Shown: positions 6,982 to 16,546, numbered from the stretch's first letter. The stretch: DNA of 42,234 bases from Nevskia sp. (GCA_028291645.1 JAQGNU010000095.1:1-42234), one strand, 5' to 3'. The notes: generated by a model not told the origin, from the sequence alone. Translations and numbers: made by a program.

Positions 6982-9405
6982 ATGCGATACAGAATCGCCA
7001 AGTGGGTCATGCAGCACCGGGGGCTTTCCACCGGCTTTTTCGTGATCGTCACCCTGTTTTTTGCCGCGGGCTTGCGCAACGTCGAGTTGAAAACGGTGTT
7101 CTCCGATCTGCTGCCGAAGGACGATCCCTTCGTGCAGGTGTTCAAGGATCATCCGAACTTCGGCAATCCGCTCACCGTGACCATCATGGTCAAGCGCAAG
7201 GGCGGCGATATCTACAATACCGAGACCCTCGCCAAGGTCTGGAAACTGACCCGCGACATCGATCTGGCACCGGGCGTCGACCACGATCAGATTCTGTCGA
7301 TCGCGACCGAGAAGGCGCGTTACGCCGAAGCCACGCCGGACGGTATCGACATGCGGCCCTTGATGGGCGATCACATTCCGTCGACGCCGGAAGAAGTGGC
7401 AGCGTTCAGAACCAATGTCGAGAAGTCGCCGAACGCGCGCAACTTCCTGGTCTCCGCCGACGGTTCGGCGACGCTGATCAATGCCACCTTCATCGAGCAG
7501 CGCCTCGATTACGGTGAAGCTTTCAAGTACGTGCACGACCTGGTGATGAAGAATCAGGACGAGCATCACAAGGTCTATCTGGCCGGCCAGCCCGCGCTGA
7601 CCGGTTGGGTCTACCAATATGAATCGCAGATGTTCACGATCTTCGCGGTCACGCTCGGCGCGCTGATCCTGGCGCTGGCGCTGTACATGCGCAACGTCGT
7701 CGGCGTGGTGACGCCGATCGTCACCAGCCTGACTGCCGCGATCTGGGGCTTCGGCTTCGTCGGCTGGCTGAAGTCGCCGATCGAACCCTTGCTGATGATC
7801 GTGCCGTTGCTGCTGGTGGCGCGCTCGTTCTCGCATTGTGTGCAGTTCACCGAGCGCTATTACGAAATCTATTCGCACGTCGGCGACCGCGTGAAGGCCG
7901 CCGAGATCACCATGGGCGTGATGATGGCACCGTCGGTGCTCGGCATCTTCACCGACATCGTTGCGATCTTTCTGATTGCGGTCGCGCCGATTCCGGCGAT
8001 GGAACGCTTCGCACTGTTCTGCGGCTTCTGGGCGATCTGGCTGATCCCGACCGGCGTGCTGCTGATCTCGCTGCTGCTGGCCGCACTGCCGGCACCGAAG
8101 AATGTCGACCGCCTGGTCGGCAAGGGGCCGCCGACGCTGTTCATGCGCGGCTTCAAGGCGGTGCTGATGTTCGTCGCCAGCCTGACTTACGGCAAGCGCG
8201 CGCGGGTGACCACGGTGGTGACGATTCTGGTCGCAATCTTCGCGCTGTATACCGCACTGCAGATCAAGATCGGCAACCCGACCGAAGGCAGCAACCTGTT
8301 GTGGGACGATTCCGAATTCAATACTGCGGTGCGCCAGATCAACCGCAACTTCCCCGGCGTCAATACGCTGGAGATCATTTTCGAGAACAAGGATCCGCGC
8401 GATCCGGAACGCCTGGTGCATCAGGCCGACGCCATCCTGACGATGCTGACCCTGCAGAACATGATCGAGCACAACGCCGCGCCGCCGCGCGCAACGCTGT
8501 CGTTCGGCGACTATCTGATGGAAGGCAATCGACTGTTCGCCGGCGGCAATCCGAAGTGGATGCCGCTCGATCCGACCAATTCGGGTGTCAACGCCGCTGC
8601 ACAGGCGGTGATGCTCGGCAGCAGCCCGAAGGCCTTCTCCAACGTGATCGATTTCGAGCAGGAGAACGGCACCGTATCGCTGTGGTTCAAGGACAACAAG
8701 CAGGGCACGGTCGATACCGCGCTCGAAGAAGCACGTGCGGCGATCAACAAGGTCGGCGCCGATCACAAGAGTTTCCGCATCCGTCTCGGCACCGGTACGA
8801 TCGCGCTGCAGCAGGCGATGAACAACGTCGTCGAGCGTTACCACTGGGTCATCATCGGCCTGCTCAACATCGTGATCCTGTGCGGCTGCAGTTTCGCCTA
8901 TCGCTCGGTGGTTGCCGGATTGATCCTGCTGGCGCCGGTGAACCTGGCGAACTTCATCCTGAATGCGTCGATGCATCTGATCGGCATCGGTCTCGACATC
9001 AACTCGCTGATGGTCGCGGCGATCGGTGTCGGCGTCGGCATCGACTACGGTATCTACCTGCTCAGTAGAATCTGCGAGGAATACCACGTCCACGATCGCG
9101 ACTGGGGCCGCACCATCACTGCGTCGCTGACCACTACCGGCAAGGCGATCCTGTTCACCGCGTCGATCATGTTCATCGGCATCGTGCCCTGGTACTTCCT
9201 GTCGGAACTGAAGTTCATGGCCGACATGGGTCTGCTGCTGATGCTGACGATGTTGATCAACATGGTGCTGGCGCTGGTAGTGCTGCCACTGCTGGTCTAT
9301 CTGGTCAAGCCGCGCTTCGTCGCGCGCAAGGATCTGCTGGTCGGTGAGGGTGTGGACCTGTCGGCGTTCACCACCACCGACGAAGAAATCGCGAGGGCCG
9401 CATGA
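6982..9405 (+). CDS. RND superfamily transporter, MMPL/HpnN-like
   Basis: An 807-residue inner-membrane protein with the duplicated RND plan. Each half has one N-terminal helix, a periplasmic loop of about 200 residues and a cluster of five helices. The first helix is at about 15-35. The first helix cluster includes the segment PIEPLLMIVPLLLVARSFSH, and the second includes the conserved IGVGVGIDYGIYLLSRI with its Asp near residue 688. This is the proton-relay region in MMPL proteins. Such proteins move lipids or other hydrophobic compounds using the proton gradient. The ATG at 6982 is chosen over an adjacent TTG because AAGGA lies eight bases before it. It is the first gene of the operon and overlaps the next by four bases. 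The direction of transport and substrate are unknown. Confidence 0.88.
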   Translation: MRYRIAKWVMQHRGLSTGFFVIVTLFFAAGLRNVELKTVFSDLLPKDDPFVQVFKDHPNFGNPLTVTIMVKRKGGDIYNTETLAKVWKLTRDIDLAPGVDHDQILSIATEKARYAEATPDGIDMRPLMGDHIPSTPEEVAAFRTNVEKSPNARNFLVSADGSATLINATFIEQRLDYGEAFKYVHDLVMKNQDEHHKVYLAGQPALTGWVYQYESQMFTIFAVTLGALILALALYMRNVVGVVTPIVTSLTAAIWGFGFVGWLKSPIEPLLMIVPLLLVARSFSHCVQFTERYYEIYSHVGDRVKAAEITMGVMMAPSVLGIFTDIVAIFLIAVAPIPAMERFALFCGFWAIWLIPTGVLLISLLLAALPAPKNVDRLVGKGPPTLFMRGFKAVLMFVASLTYGKRARVTTVVTILVAIFALYTALQIKIGNPTEGSNLLWDDSEFNTAVRQINRNFPGVNTLEIIFENKDPRDPERLVHQADAILTMLTLQNMIEHNAAPPRATLSFGDYLMEGNRLFAGGNPKWMPLDPTNSGVNAAAQAVMLGSSPKAFSNVIDFEQENGTVSLWFKDNKQGTVDTALEEARAAINKVGADHKSFRIRLGTGTIALQQAMNNVVERYHWVIIGLLNIVILCGCSFAYRSVVAGLILLAPVNLANFILNASMHLIGIGLDINSLMVAAIGVGVGIDYGIYLLSRICEEYHVHDRDWGRTITASLTTTGKAILFTASIMFIGIVPWYFLSELKFMADMGLLLMLTMLINMVLALVVLPLLVYLVKPRFVARKDLLVGEGVDLSAFTTTDEEIARAA

Positions 9406-10400
9406 TGCGCCAGTCAAGCACCCTGCGCACGGCTGCCGATCGCGTGATGCAAAGCATGCTGATCGCGACGTTGAGTGTGCTGCTGCCACTCGGGGCCAGC
9501 GCGGCACCCACCCAGCCACCGGAAGCTTTGCGGGTGTTGATATCGGGCACCGCGCATGAAGCCCTGTTCGCCGTTGCATTCAGCGGCAGCAAGGGAATCG
9601 CGGTGGGTTCCGCCGGCGCGATCCTGGCGTCGTCGGATTCAGGCAAGACCTGGAAACACGAGGCCACCGACGCGGCTGCAGTGACTTTGCTGGGCGTCGA
9701 TATCTCCGGCGAACACGCCATTGCCGTAGGCCAGCAGGGCTTGATCCTGCGGCGTGAAGGCGGCAAATGGATCAAGTCCAATTCGGGCAGCGAGGGCCGC
9801 CTGTTCGCGGTCAGCGTCAATTCCAAGGGACAGGCGCTCGCGGTCGGCGCATTCGGTGTCGTGCTGAAGTCGGACGATAGCGGTGCGAGCTGGCAATCGG
9901 TGCCGCCGACCTGGACTACTTATTCCGATGTCGGTGTCGATCCGCATCTCTATGCCGCGCAGGTCGACGAAGCCGGTGCGCTGACGCTGGCCGGCGAGTT
10001 TGGATTGATCCTGCATTCGACCGACGGCGGCAAACACTGGGCGCCAGAACATAAGGGCGATGCATCGATCTTCGCGCTGCAGCTGCGCGAAGACGGCGTC
10101 GGCTACGCGGTGGGTCAAAGCGGTCTGGTGCTGCGCACTGCCGATCACGGCGTGACGTGGACCACGCTGACCTCAGGCAGCACCGCAATTCTGCTCGGTG
10201 TGGACGCGCTGCCGAATGGTCACGTCGTTGCCAGCGGTATGCACGACATGATCGAGAGCAAGGACGACGGTAAGACCTGGACGCATGTCATCAGTCCAGA
10301 TGCGAGCACCTCCTGGTACGAAGGTGTGGGAACAGCGACCGAGTCGGGATCATTCATAGCGGTCGGGCATTCGGGTCGAATCGTCGACGTCGGAGGATGA
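9402..10400 (+). CDS. YCF48-like periplasmic beta-propeller protein
   Basis: A 332-residue protein with a signal peptide of about 34 residues ending ASA before APTQPP. The mature part has repeated blades with BNR/Asp-box-like phrases such as ILASSDSGKTW, VLKSDDSGASW, LILHSTDGGKHW and LVLRTADHGVTW, each preceded by an AVG(x)xG strand. This is the YCF48/BNR propeller fold. In photosynthetic organisms YCF48 is an assembly factor. In heterotrophs such proteins recur beside RND transporters and DUF1302/DUF1329 genes, with an unproven role. The ATG overlaps the stop of the RND gene as ATGA, which implies translational coupling and a shared complex or pathway. An enzymatic role is unlikely because no catalytic residues are evident. 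Confidence 0.85.
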   Translation: MMRQSSTLRTAADRVMQSMLIATLSVLLPLGASAAPTQPPEALRVLISGTAHEALFAVAFSGSKGIAVGSAGAILASSDSGKTWKHEATDAAAVTLLGVDISGEHAIAVGQQGLILRREGGKWIKSNSGSEGRLFAVSVNSKGQALAVGAFGVVLKSDDSGASWQSVPPTWTTYSDVGVDPHLYAAQVDEAGALTLAGEFGLILHSTDGGKHWAPEHKGDASIFALQLREDGVGYAVGQSGLVLRTADHGVTWTTLTSGSTAILLGVDALPNGHVVASGMHDMIESKDDGKTWTHVISPDASTSWYEGVGTATESGSFIAVGHSGRIVDVGG

Positions 10401-10459
10401 AGCGACAGCGTTGAAAGTGGCCAACGAAAACACTGAGCGAAAGCGGAGTGGAGGAAGTA

Positions 10460-12544
10460 ATGAAAATTGTCTGGGGACCTAAAATGATAATTACGCGAAT
10501 TGCGTGCATCGTCGCAATCAACTTTGCGCTGGGGTTAAGCACCGCGAGCTACGCACAGGAAGCGGGCAGCAGTGGTGACAGCGGCGCCAGTAGTGGAAGC
10601 GGCGACAGTAGCGGCGGTGGCGACAGCAGCGCCAGCAGCGGCGGCGATAACGAAGCGCCCGGCGGCTTCTTCAGGGACTTCGATTTCAGTCTCGGCGGCT
10701 TCGTGCGACTTGAATCGGCCGTATCGACGACGGGCTCCCTGGAGAACCCGAACAATAGCCGCGGCAATCCGTTCAACGGCGTCGCCTCGCATCGCGTGCC
10801 CGGCGTGCCGACAGCGGGTCTTCCGGGCGCATTCGTCGTGCCCAATCCTTTGCTGCAGAGCGATGTCGTGCGTCCGGTGCCGCAGTCGAACAATCTATTC
10901 AACTACCACACTGTCCGCAGCGAGCTGGAAGCCAACATCAAGTTCAATTCGAACTGGAACATGATCTTCCGCATGCGCGCGCTGTTCGATCCGGGACAGT
11001 ACAGCGATTTCAACGCGGCTTCGCTGAACGGTAGTAACGAAGGCGGCATTGCCGGCGGCGATCCGGCGCTGTACGGCGGCGCGCCGAATCTGTTCCAGTA
11101 TCGCGTCGAACGCTCGAAGCATCCGAATCCCTTGGAGCTGGCGGGTCCGAACTATCTGATCCAGTTGCCGGTGGCGGTGCTGAACTATCAGAACGGTCCG
11201 CTTAATGTGCGCCTCGGCAATCAGCAGATCGCCTGGGGCCAGTTGATCTTCTTCCGCGTGCTCGACGTGCCCGATGGTCTCGATCTGCGGCGCCATCTGG
11301 TGCTGGGCAAGGCGACCGAGGAATACGCCGACTCGCGCGTGCCGGCACCCTCGATTCGCATCAACTATCAGATCAACGACGAGTTCACCGCCGACGGCTT
11401 CGTGGAGAAATTCCAGCCGACGATCTATCCGAATCCGAACACGCCGTATAACGTCATTCCGTCGCAGTTCACCGTGCATGACAATTACGAGAACTACGAT
11501 ACCAAGCTGAACTACGGCATCAAGCTGAAAGCCAATTTCGGCGATTTCGGCGCACAGCTGATCGCGGTGCGGCGCTATAACCCGGACGGCATCTTCCGCT
11601 GGACGACGTCGGGTGTGGACAAGAACTATCCGGTGGTCAACTCCACCGGCGGCGTCAACGAGCTCGGCATCGTCGAGAACGGGCTAGCGACGGCGGCCGG
11701 TACGCACTCCGGTGCGCTGCTCGCGCAAACACCGGTGGAAACCTCGCCGGGTGGCGTCTACTCCGCCAACGAGTGGTTCCACTACGCGGCGATGGCGCGA
11801 CTCAATGGCATCGGTGCCTTGAACAAACTGGTCACCGACTTCGCGCCGGCAACGACGCGCATGCTGGCCGATCCGGTATCGACGTACTCCGCGGCGCATA
11901 ACGAGCTGGATACGTTCTTCACCGCTGCCGGCGACAGCCTGCGTGGTCACATTAAGCGCGATTACTTCAGGGAGGATGTGTTCGGCGGCGGCGCCAGCTA
12001 CGTCACCACTGCGGAACCCGGTTCGATTCTCGACCAGATCATCATCAATGTGGAGGCGACTTATGTGCCGAACCGCACCTTCACGCCGGTCGACCTTGGC
12101 GTGAATCCGCTGCGTCAGCATGAATGGACCATCGGTGTGGTGGCCGAAAAGTATCAGCGCTTCTCGACCGAGTTCCCGGCGACGTACATGGTGGCGCAGG
12201 CGCTGCACAAGACCAAGAGCGATCTGTTCGGACGTTCGCTGCGCGGCTATGGCGGCAGCGATACCGAAGCCGCGCCGGGCGTGCAGGGTGGTTCGACCTA
12301 CGTCGTGCTGGCAGCGATCCAGCCGTTCCCGGCATCGATCTGGGAAGCCTATGGCGCCGTGCTGGGCGACATCCGCGGCGGCATCCTGGCGCAGCCGGGC
12401 TTGCGCTGGAAGCCGCGTGGATCGATGACTGTCGAAGGCTTCTATACCTACATCAACGGTCACCTCGGTCCGCCGAACAAGAACGCATTGTCGACGCTCG
12501 ATTTTGCGGACGAGTTCAGTCTGCGTCTGACGTATCAGTTCTGA
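10460..12544 (+). CDS. DUF1302 family outer-membrane protein
   Basis: A 694-residue protein with a signal peptide of about 32 residues ending SYA before QEAG. A Ser/Gly/Asp-rich low-complexity linker of about 30 residues (35-63) follows. The rest is alternating strands rich in Tyr, Asn and Phe, finishing with the outer-membrane signature LRLTYQF. The content (FDFSLGGFVRLESA near the start, RLGNQQIAWGQ in the middle) matches DUF1302, large beta-barrels often found with DUF1329. The ATG at 10460 follows GGAGG by five bases, and an in-frame GTG at 10448 is less likely. It probably lets a hydrophobic compound cross the outer membrane. That role is inferred from fold and neighbours. Confidence 0.85.
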   Translation: MKIVWGPKMIITRIACIVAINFALGLSTASYAQEAGSSGDSGASSGSGDSSGGGDSSASSGGDNEAPGGFFRDFDFSLGGFVRLESAVSTTGSLENPNNSRGNPFNGVASHRVPGVPTAGLPGAFVVPNPLLQSDVVRPVPQSNNLFNYHTVRSELEANIKFNSNWNMIFRMRALFDPGQYSDFNAASLNGSNEGGIAGGDPALYGGAPNLFQYRVERSKHPNPLELAGPNYLIQLPVAVLNYQNGPLNVRLGNQQIAWGQLIFFRVLDVPDGLDLRRHLVLGKATEEYADSRVPAPSIRINYQINDEFTADGFVEKFQPTIYPNPNTPYNVIPSQFTVHDNYENYDTKLNYGIKLKANFGDFGAQLIAVRRYNPDGIFRWTTSGVDKNYPVVNSTGGVNELGIVENGLATAAGTHSGALLAQTPVETSPGGVYSANEWFHYAAMARLNGIGALNKLVTDFAPATTRMLADPVSTYSAAHNELDTFFTAAGDSLRGHIKRDYFREDVFGGGASYVTTAEPGSILDQIIINVEATYVPNRTFTPVDLGVNPLRQHEWTIGVVAEKYQRFSTEFPATYMVAQALHKTKSDLFGRSLRGYGGSDTEAAPGVQGGSTYVVLAAIQPFPASIWEAYGAVLGDIRGGILAQPGLRWKPRGSMTVEGFYTYINGHLGPPNKNALSTLDFADEFSLRLTYQF

Positions 12545-12631
12545 TTGATGAATGTAGACACGTCGAGATGGGTGCAAGATTCAATCGAATCGCATGCATT
12601 GCATCCGGCCATAGGCCTGGAGGCTTGAGCA

Positions 12632-14011
12632 ATGCATATCACCCGTTTCGATCGTGGCTACAGCCGCCGTCACTTCCTGCGTAACGCGGGGCGCGGCATC
12701 GCCGGTGCCGGGGTGCTCGCGCCTTTGTGGGATGTGATCGCGGATACGGGCGACGTCACCAAGGCCTATCCCGACGAACTGCTGTCGATCGAGAACTACA
12801 CGAAGGGCAAGCTCAAGGCCGGCGACGAGATCAACGCGTCGAATGTCGAGGCGGTGAAGGATCTGCTCGAGCCGATCAAGTACCTGCAGATCGTCAAGTA
12901 CGGCCGCAAGCTGAAGCTGGTGAAGACCACCACCGACATCATGCGTCTGAGTCCCTGGGAGTACACGGAAGCGACGGTACGCAACCGCGGCCAGGCCAAG
13001 TTCGATGAACGCGGCAATGTCGTCACGCTGGGCGGCAAGCCGTGGATCGGCGGCAATCCATTTCCGGACGCGCGCAGCGCGGTGGAGTTGTTCGCCGGAC
13101 TGACGCTGTCGTGGGGACGCCACGACGCCTCCTTTTATGCAATCAAGGAAGAGGACGTCAATGCTGGCGGCGAGGTCCTGTTCCAGTACGAAGCCGGCTG
13201 GGCGGAGATGTCGCCGATCGCCCGCGTCAGCATGGATCCGAAGCCTTACTGGGTCGGGCAGGAAAGCAAGCTGCGCTTCCAGTCGATCTTCTTCCAGACG
13301 CCGGAGAGCGTCAAAGGCACCTCGTTCCTGAACGTCTGGGCCTACGATCAGAGTACGTTTCCGGAACTCTATGGCTATGTGCCGGCATTCAAACGCATCC
13401 GCCAGTTTCCGACCGACCAGCGCTTCGAGCCTTTGATTCCCGGATCGAGTCTTTATCTGTCGGACGCCTGGGCGGCCGGCGATCCGCTGTATACCTGGGG
13501 CAACTACCGCATCATTTCGCGCGGACCTTTGCTCGCCGGTGTTTCGGGCGGCTGGAATCCGGATCACCCGAACTGGGAGCACAAGACGCACGGCGGACCC
13601 AAGGGTAAGACGTTCTGGGACACCGAGGTCGAACTGGTGCCGGAAGCGATCGTGGTGGATGCCGAGCCGGTGAAGTTTCCGCGTGCGCCGGTCAGCAAGA
13701 AGCGCGTCTGGTTCGATGCGCGGACGTCGCTGCCGATCGCGATGGTGTCGTACGATCGCCGCGGCGAACCGTATCGTTCTTTCGACGGCGCCTACGGGCT
13801 ATACGAGTCCAAGGGTAAATCGTTCATGGATGGCAAGCATCCGTACTGGTCGTGGGCGCACGTGCATTGCTTCGACAGCCAGACCGAGCGGATGACGCGT
13901 CTACAGCAGGTGCGCAGCATTACCGGCGGCTACGCGACCAGTGTCAATCGGCCGGATACCTACGAAAACTATCTGACCAGTTCGGCCCTGATGCGGCTCG
14001 GCAGCGCCTGA
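12632..14011 (+). CDS. DUF1329 family protein, Tat-exported
   Basis: A 459-residue protein with a twin-arginine signal, SRRHFLR at residues 11-17, followed by a Gly/Ala-rich hydrophobic stretch. It should therefore fold in the cytoplasm before export to the periplasm. The body matches DUF1329: KAYPDELLSIENYTKGKLKAGD near the N-terminus, a central GGKPWIGGNPFPDA and a C-terminal KKRVWFDARTSLPIAMVSYDRRG. The family resembles lipoprotein-localisation folds and is almost always paired with DUF1302, so it may carry a lipophilic ligand between inner and outer membrane. GGAGG stands upstream of the ATG. The gene lies 87 bases after the DUF1302 gene. Use of the Tat rather than Sec route may reflect a cofactor or rapid folding, but no cofactor motif is visible. 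Confidence 0.87.
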   Translation: MHITRFDRGYSRRHFLRNAGRGIAGAGVLAPLWDVIADTGDVTKAYPDELLSIENYTKGKLKAGDEINASNVEAVKDLLEPIKYLQIVKYGRKLKLVKTTTDIMRLSPWEYTEATVRNRGQAKFDERGNVVTLGGKPWIGGNPFPDARSAVELFAGLTLSWGRHDASFYAIKEEDVNAGGEVLFQYEAGWAEMSPIARVSMDPKPYWVGQESKLRFQSIFFQTPESVKGTSFLNVWAYDQSTFPELYGYVPAFKRIRQFPTDQRFEPLIPGSSLYLSDAWAAGDPLYTWGNYRIISRGPLLAGVSGGWNPDHPNWEHKTHGGPKGKTFWDTEVELVPEAIVVDAEPVKFPRAPVSKKRVWFDARTSLPIAMVSYDRRGEPYRSFDGAYGLYESKGKSFMDGKHPYWSWAHVHCFDSQTERMTRLQQVRSITGGYATSVNRPDTYENYLTSSALMRLGSA

Positions 14012-14019
14012 GGCGTGGC

Positions 14020-15141
14020 ATGAACCCGCACCGACGCGTCGGCATTGTTTTCGAGCTTGAGCGCGAGCGCGTGTCTCTGTCCTCCTACGCGTCCACGCTC
14101 CTTCGCCGGTGGCATGGTCCCCCGCCACCGGCGACTTTTTTGTTGCCTTGGTTGCTGGTCGGATTGCTCAGCGGGCTGCTGCTGGCAGCGCCGCTGGCAG
14201 TGCGTGCGGCGGAGCTCGATCGACAGCTCGAACTGAAGATCGACATCGAAGGCCAGCAGACCTGGAAGAACGCTCTGCAGTCGTCGAAAGGCTCTACCAA
14301 GCAGCACTACGAGCTGGTCACGCGGCTGCGCACCGACGGCAAGCTGCAAGGCGCCAACCTGCTCGATCCGGACTTCGACCGACGCATGGCGATCAAGCAG
14401 GAATTCCTCAAGCGCAAGGGCCTCGAACAAGCCAAGCGCAATGGTGCGGTGATGAACGTGCCGCATACCGAAGAGGAGAAGCGCCTGGCGTCGGCGCAGG
14501 TGCAACAGGACATGTACAAATGCAATGGCGATCCCGACTGCATGTCCTCCGTGGTCGAGCGCTACTCCGCAATTTTCGCGCAAGCCGCCGAGGATTCAGA
14601 AAAGCCCGGCAAGCCGAACATCGGCGCCCAACTGCTCGACCAGCCCGGACGTTATCTGTTCTTCTTCGGCTACGACGGCTGTCCGAATCGCATCCATGCC
14701 GTGCAGACCACCCACATCGAAGGCGAGCAGGCTTTCGACAAGGCCAAGAAGAATCTGGTGCCGTTCTCGCTGCAACGCGACGCCGATTCGAGCGGCAATG
14801 CCGCCGATCAGAAATCGCTGTGCCGGCGCTACACCATCGTCGTCGACACCGAGGACAACAAGATCTTCGTCGAGAACGTCTATCTGCCATCACCGCTCGG
14901 CGTCAGTGTCTCCACGCTCAACGGCCATAGTGATCGCCAGGAACGCGAACTGCCGCTGGTCGAAGAGTTGCTCGACTGGCTGACGCAGACCTTGAAGACC
15001 GCGAAGGCATCCGGCAACGCGAGTGCAACGCTCAGGCTCACCCGGCCGTTCGACGGCAATGCGAGCGTCGGCGGCTTGTTCGACGGCGCCGCAAAGGTGA
15101 CGTTGAGCTGGTCATTCCTGCCAGTGACAACGACGCCTTGA
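14020..15141 (+). CDS. Exported protein of unknown function with four cysteines
   Basis: I do not recognise this 373-residue protein. A basic N-terminus with several Arg (residues 1-31) is followed by a hydrophobic segment (40-64, LLPWLLVGLLSGLLLAAPLA) and a likely cleavage after VRA. The mature part begins with a charged helical region (70-160), then holds four Cys (168, 174, 221, 268) in MYKCNGDPDC, GYDGCPNR and KSLCRRY. These could form two disulfides in the periplasm. A strand-rich C-terminus follows. The start at 14020 has GAGG six bases upstream and lies nine bases after the DUF1329 stop, so it is the last gene of the operon. It may be an accessory of the envelope system. No enzyme motif is visible. 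Confidence 0.7.
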   Translation: MNPHRRVGIVFELERERVSLSSYASTLLRRWHGPPPPATFLLPWLLVGLLSGLLLAAPLAVRAAELDRQLELKIDIEGQQTWKNALQSSKGSTKQHYELVTRLRTDGKLQGANLLDPDFDRRMAIKQEFLKRKGLEQAKRNGAVMNVPHTEEEKRLASAQVQQDMYKCNGDPDCMSSVVERYSAIFAQAAEDSEKPGKPNIGAQLLDQPGRYLFFFGYDGCPNRIHAVQTTHIEGEQAFDKAKKNLVPFSLQRDADSSGNAADQKSLCRRYTIVVDTEDNKIFVENVYLPSPLGVSVSTLNGHSDRQERELPLVEELLDWLTQTLKTAKASGNASATLRLTRPFDGNASVGGLFDGAAKVTLSWSFLPVTTTP

Positions 15142-15194
15142 GATCGACCTATCGATAGCTGGCGAAGACCGTTGTCATAGAGATAACTTTCTGC

Positions 15195-16388
15195 TCATCC
15201 TTGATTCGTCAACCGTGCAAATTTGCTGCGGTAGCGCTGCTGCTGGGTCGTGTCCGGCGTGAGTTCGATGGCGATTTGCATGCTCTTGTACGCGAGTTTT
15301 TTTTCGCCGAGCCGGTCGAGCAATACGGCCATCAGGAAGAAGAAGCGAGGTTCCTTGCGATACATCTCGATCGCATGGCGCGTCTCGTCGTAGGCTAAGG
15401 AATCATTGTGCTCGCGGAGTGCCGCGAGCGCGAGTTGGTAGTGGTAGTAGGGATTCTGGTCGATGAAATATTGAGCGCGCTCGTGGAAATAGGCGGCGAG
15501 ATGCGCGTCGCCGAGTTTGTCGTAAATCAGCGCGGCGGTGTCGTAGCTCAACATGCGCGATGTATCCAGCGTCAGCGCCTTCGTAGCCGCAATGCGCGCG
15601 GCGCGCAAACTGTCGCTCTGCAGATACAGGCTCGCCAGGTTGGTCCATAGGTAGGCCGCATCCGGATCGAGCGCCAAGGCGCGGATCTGGTAGCGCACTG
15701 CATCCGCGTAGTGCCGTTGCAGTCGAAGCTCGACCGAACGGTTGTTGTAGAACTGCGCCTGCGCCGCGGCGTCGGAAATGGGACTTTGCGGGAAGCTGGG
15801 ATCGTATTCCTCGCCGTTGACATCGACGATCTGGAAAAAGGGTGGCGTTAGATCGACGCGGGCGTTGATATGCAGGTACAGCAGCGACGTGTTGTCGTCG
15901 CCAAAATCCCAGATCGGCGGGATTTCCACTTCATTGAATTTCGCCGGAATGCCCAGTTCGCGTGCAAGGGCGACAAACAGCATCGTGTATGACAGGCAGT
16001 TGGCGCGCCGCTGCTTGAAAGCCTCTTGGGCAGTCAGCGTGGCCTCGGCGTCGAACTGCAAGTTAAGGCCTTTCTTCCCGCTCAAGGCGAGTGCCAATGC
16101 GCTTGCTTTGCCGTCGACGCTGGTCGCGGCGCGTGTGGCCTCTTGCGCAAACCGGCGCATCTCATCGCTAACGTGCATCAGCGAGGGCGAATCTTCAATC
16201 GGCGCGCCGCTCGATGCGGACAGCATGCCAGCCCCAGCGGCGACCCAGACAAGATCGTCGGCCGAAACCGGTGCTTGCTGCGGCAGACTGGCGCAGCTGG
16301 AGAGCATGTATAGAAGTAGCGAAGAACAAGCCAGTGTTAGTCGCGGCCGCGACCCCCGGGTAGCGCGGTTAATACGTGCGATTCCCAT
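15195..16388 (-). CDS. Lipoprotein with transglutaminase-like and TPR domains
   Basis: A 397-residue protein. The N-terminus ends in a lipobox, L29-S-S-C32, so it is probably lipid-anchored. Residues about 100-220 resemble a transglutaminase/cysteine-protease-like core: Cys in RRANCLSYTMLFVALARELG, His in LYLHINARV and Asp in IVDVNGEEYDP. The C-terminal half is TPR-like helical repeats (for example YNNRSVELRLQRHYADAVRYQ and the repeats after it). The start at 16388 has GGAGGA seven bases upstream, which decides against the ATG at 16427. It is convergent with the envelope operon and separated from it by 53 bases. A role in envelope protein processing or scaffolding is possible, and the link to its neighbours is unproven. 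Confidence 0.75.
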   Translation of the reverse strand: MGIARINRATRGSRPRLTLACSSLLLYMLSSCASLPQQAPVSADDLVWVAAGAGMLSASSGAPIEDSPSLMHVSDEMRRFAQEATRAATSVDGKASALALALSGKKGLNLQFDAEATLTAQEAFKQRRANCLSYTMLFVALARELGIPAKFNEVEIPPIWDFGDDNTSLLYLHINARVDLTPPFFQIVDVNGEEYDPSFPQSPISDAAAQAQFYNNRSVELRLQRHYADAVRYQIRALALDPDAAYLWTNLASLYLQSDSLRAARIAATKALTLDTSRMLSYDTAALIYDKLGDAHLAAYFHERAQYFIDQNPYYHYQLALAALREHNDSLAYDETRHAIEMYRKEPRFFFLMAVLLDRLGEKKLAYKSMQIAIELTPDTTQQQRYRSKFARLTNQG

Positions 16389-16546
16389 GTCGGTTCCTCC
16401 GGCGGCTTCAATGGCTGCCGACTCCACTGAATGAGTCTATACCTATGGCCTGATAATGAGTGAGGTGCCGATACCACGCATCGGTCAGTACCGGTGGCCA
16501 ACAGTGAGTTCTGGTGTTGGGGTAGGTGGGGCCGTGCAGACGGCTA

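Noticed and set aside
6952-9579. 875-residue open frame antisense to the RND transporter
   Set aside because: It is rich in Gln, His, Arg and Asp, has no hydrophobic core pattern or recognisable motif, and mirrors the codon bias of the strong RND gene. It is a shadow frame of GC-rich coding DNA.
10565-10650. Ser/Gly/Asp-rich repeats in the DUF1302 gene considered as a DNA repeat or CRISPR-like array
   Set aside because: The repeats are short imperfect codon repeats in frame, encoding a flexible linker after the signal peptide. There is no spacer-repeat structure.
13852-14019. Upstream extension of the unknown exported protein
   Set aside because: It lies inside the DUF1329 gene in another frame. 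The ATG at 14020 with a signal sequence is preferred.
15149-15158. CTATCGATAG palindrome between convergent genes as a terminator
   Set aside because: It is only ten bases with no loop and no T-run, too weak to call.
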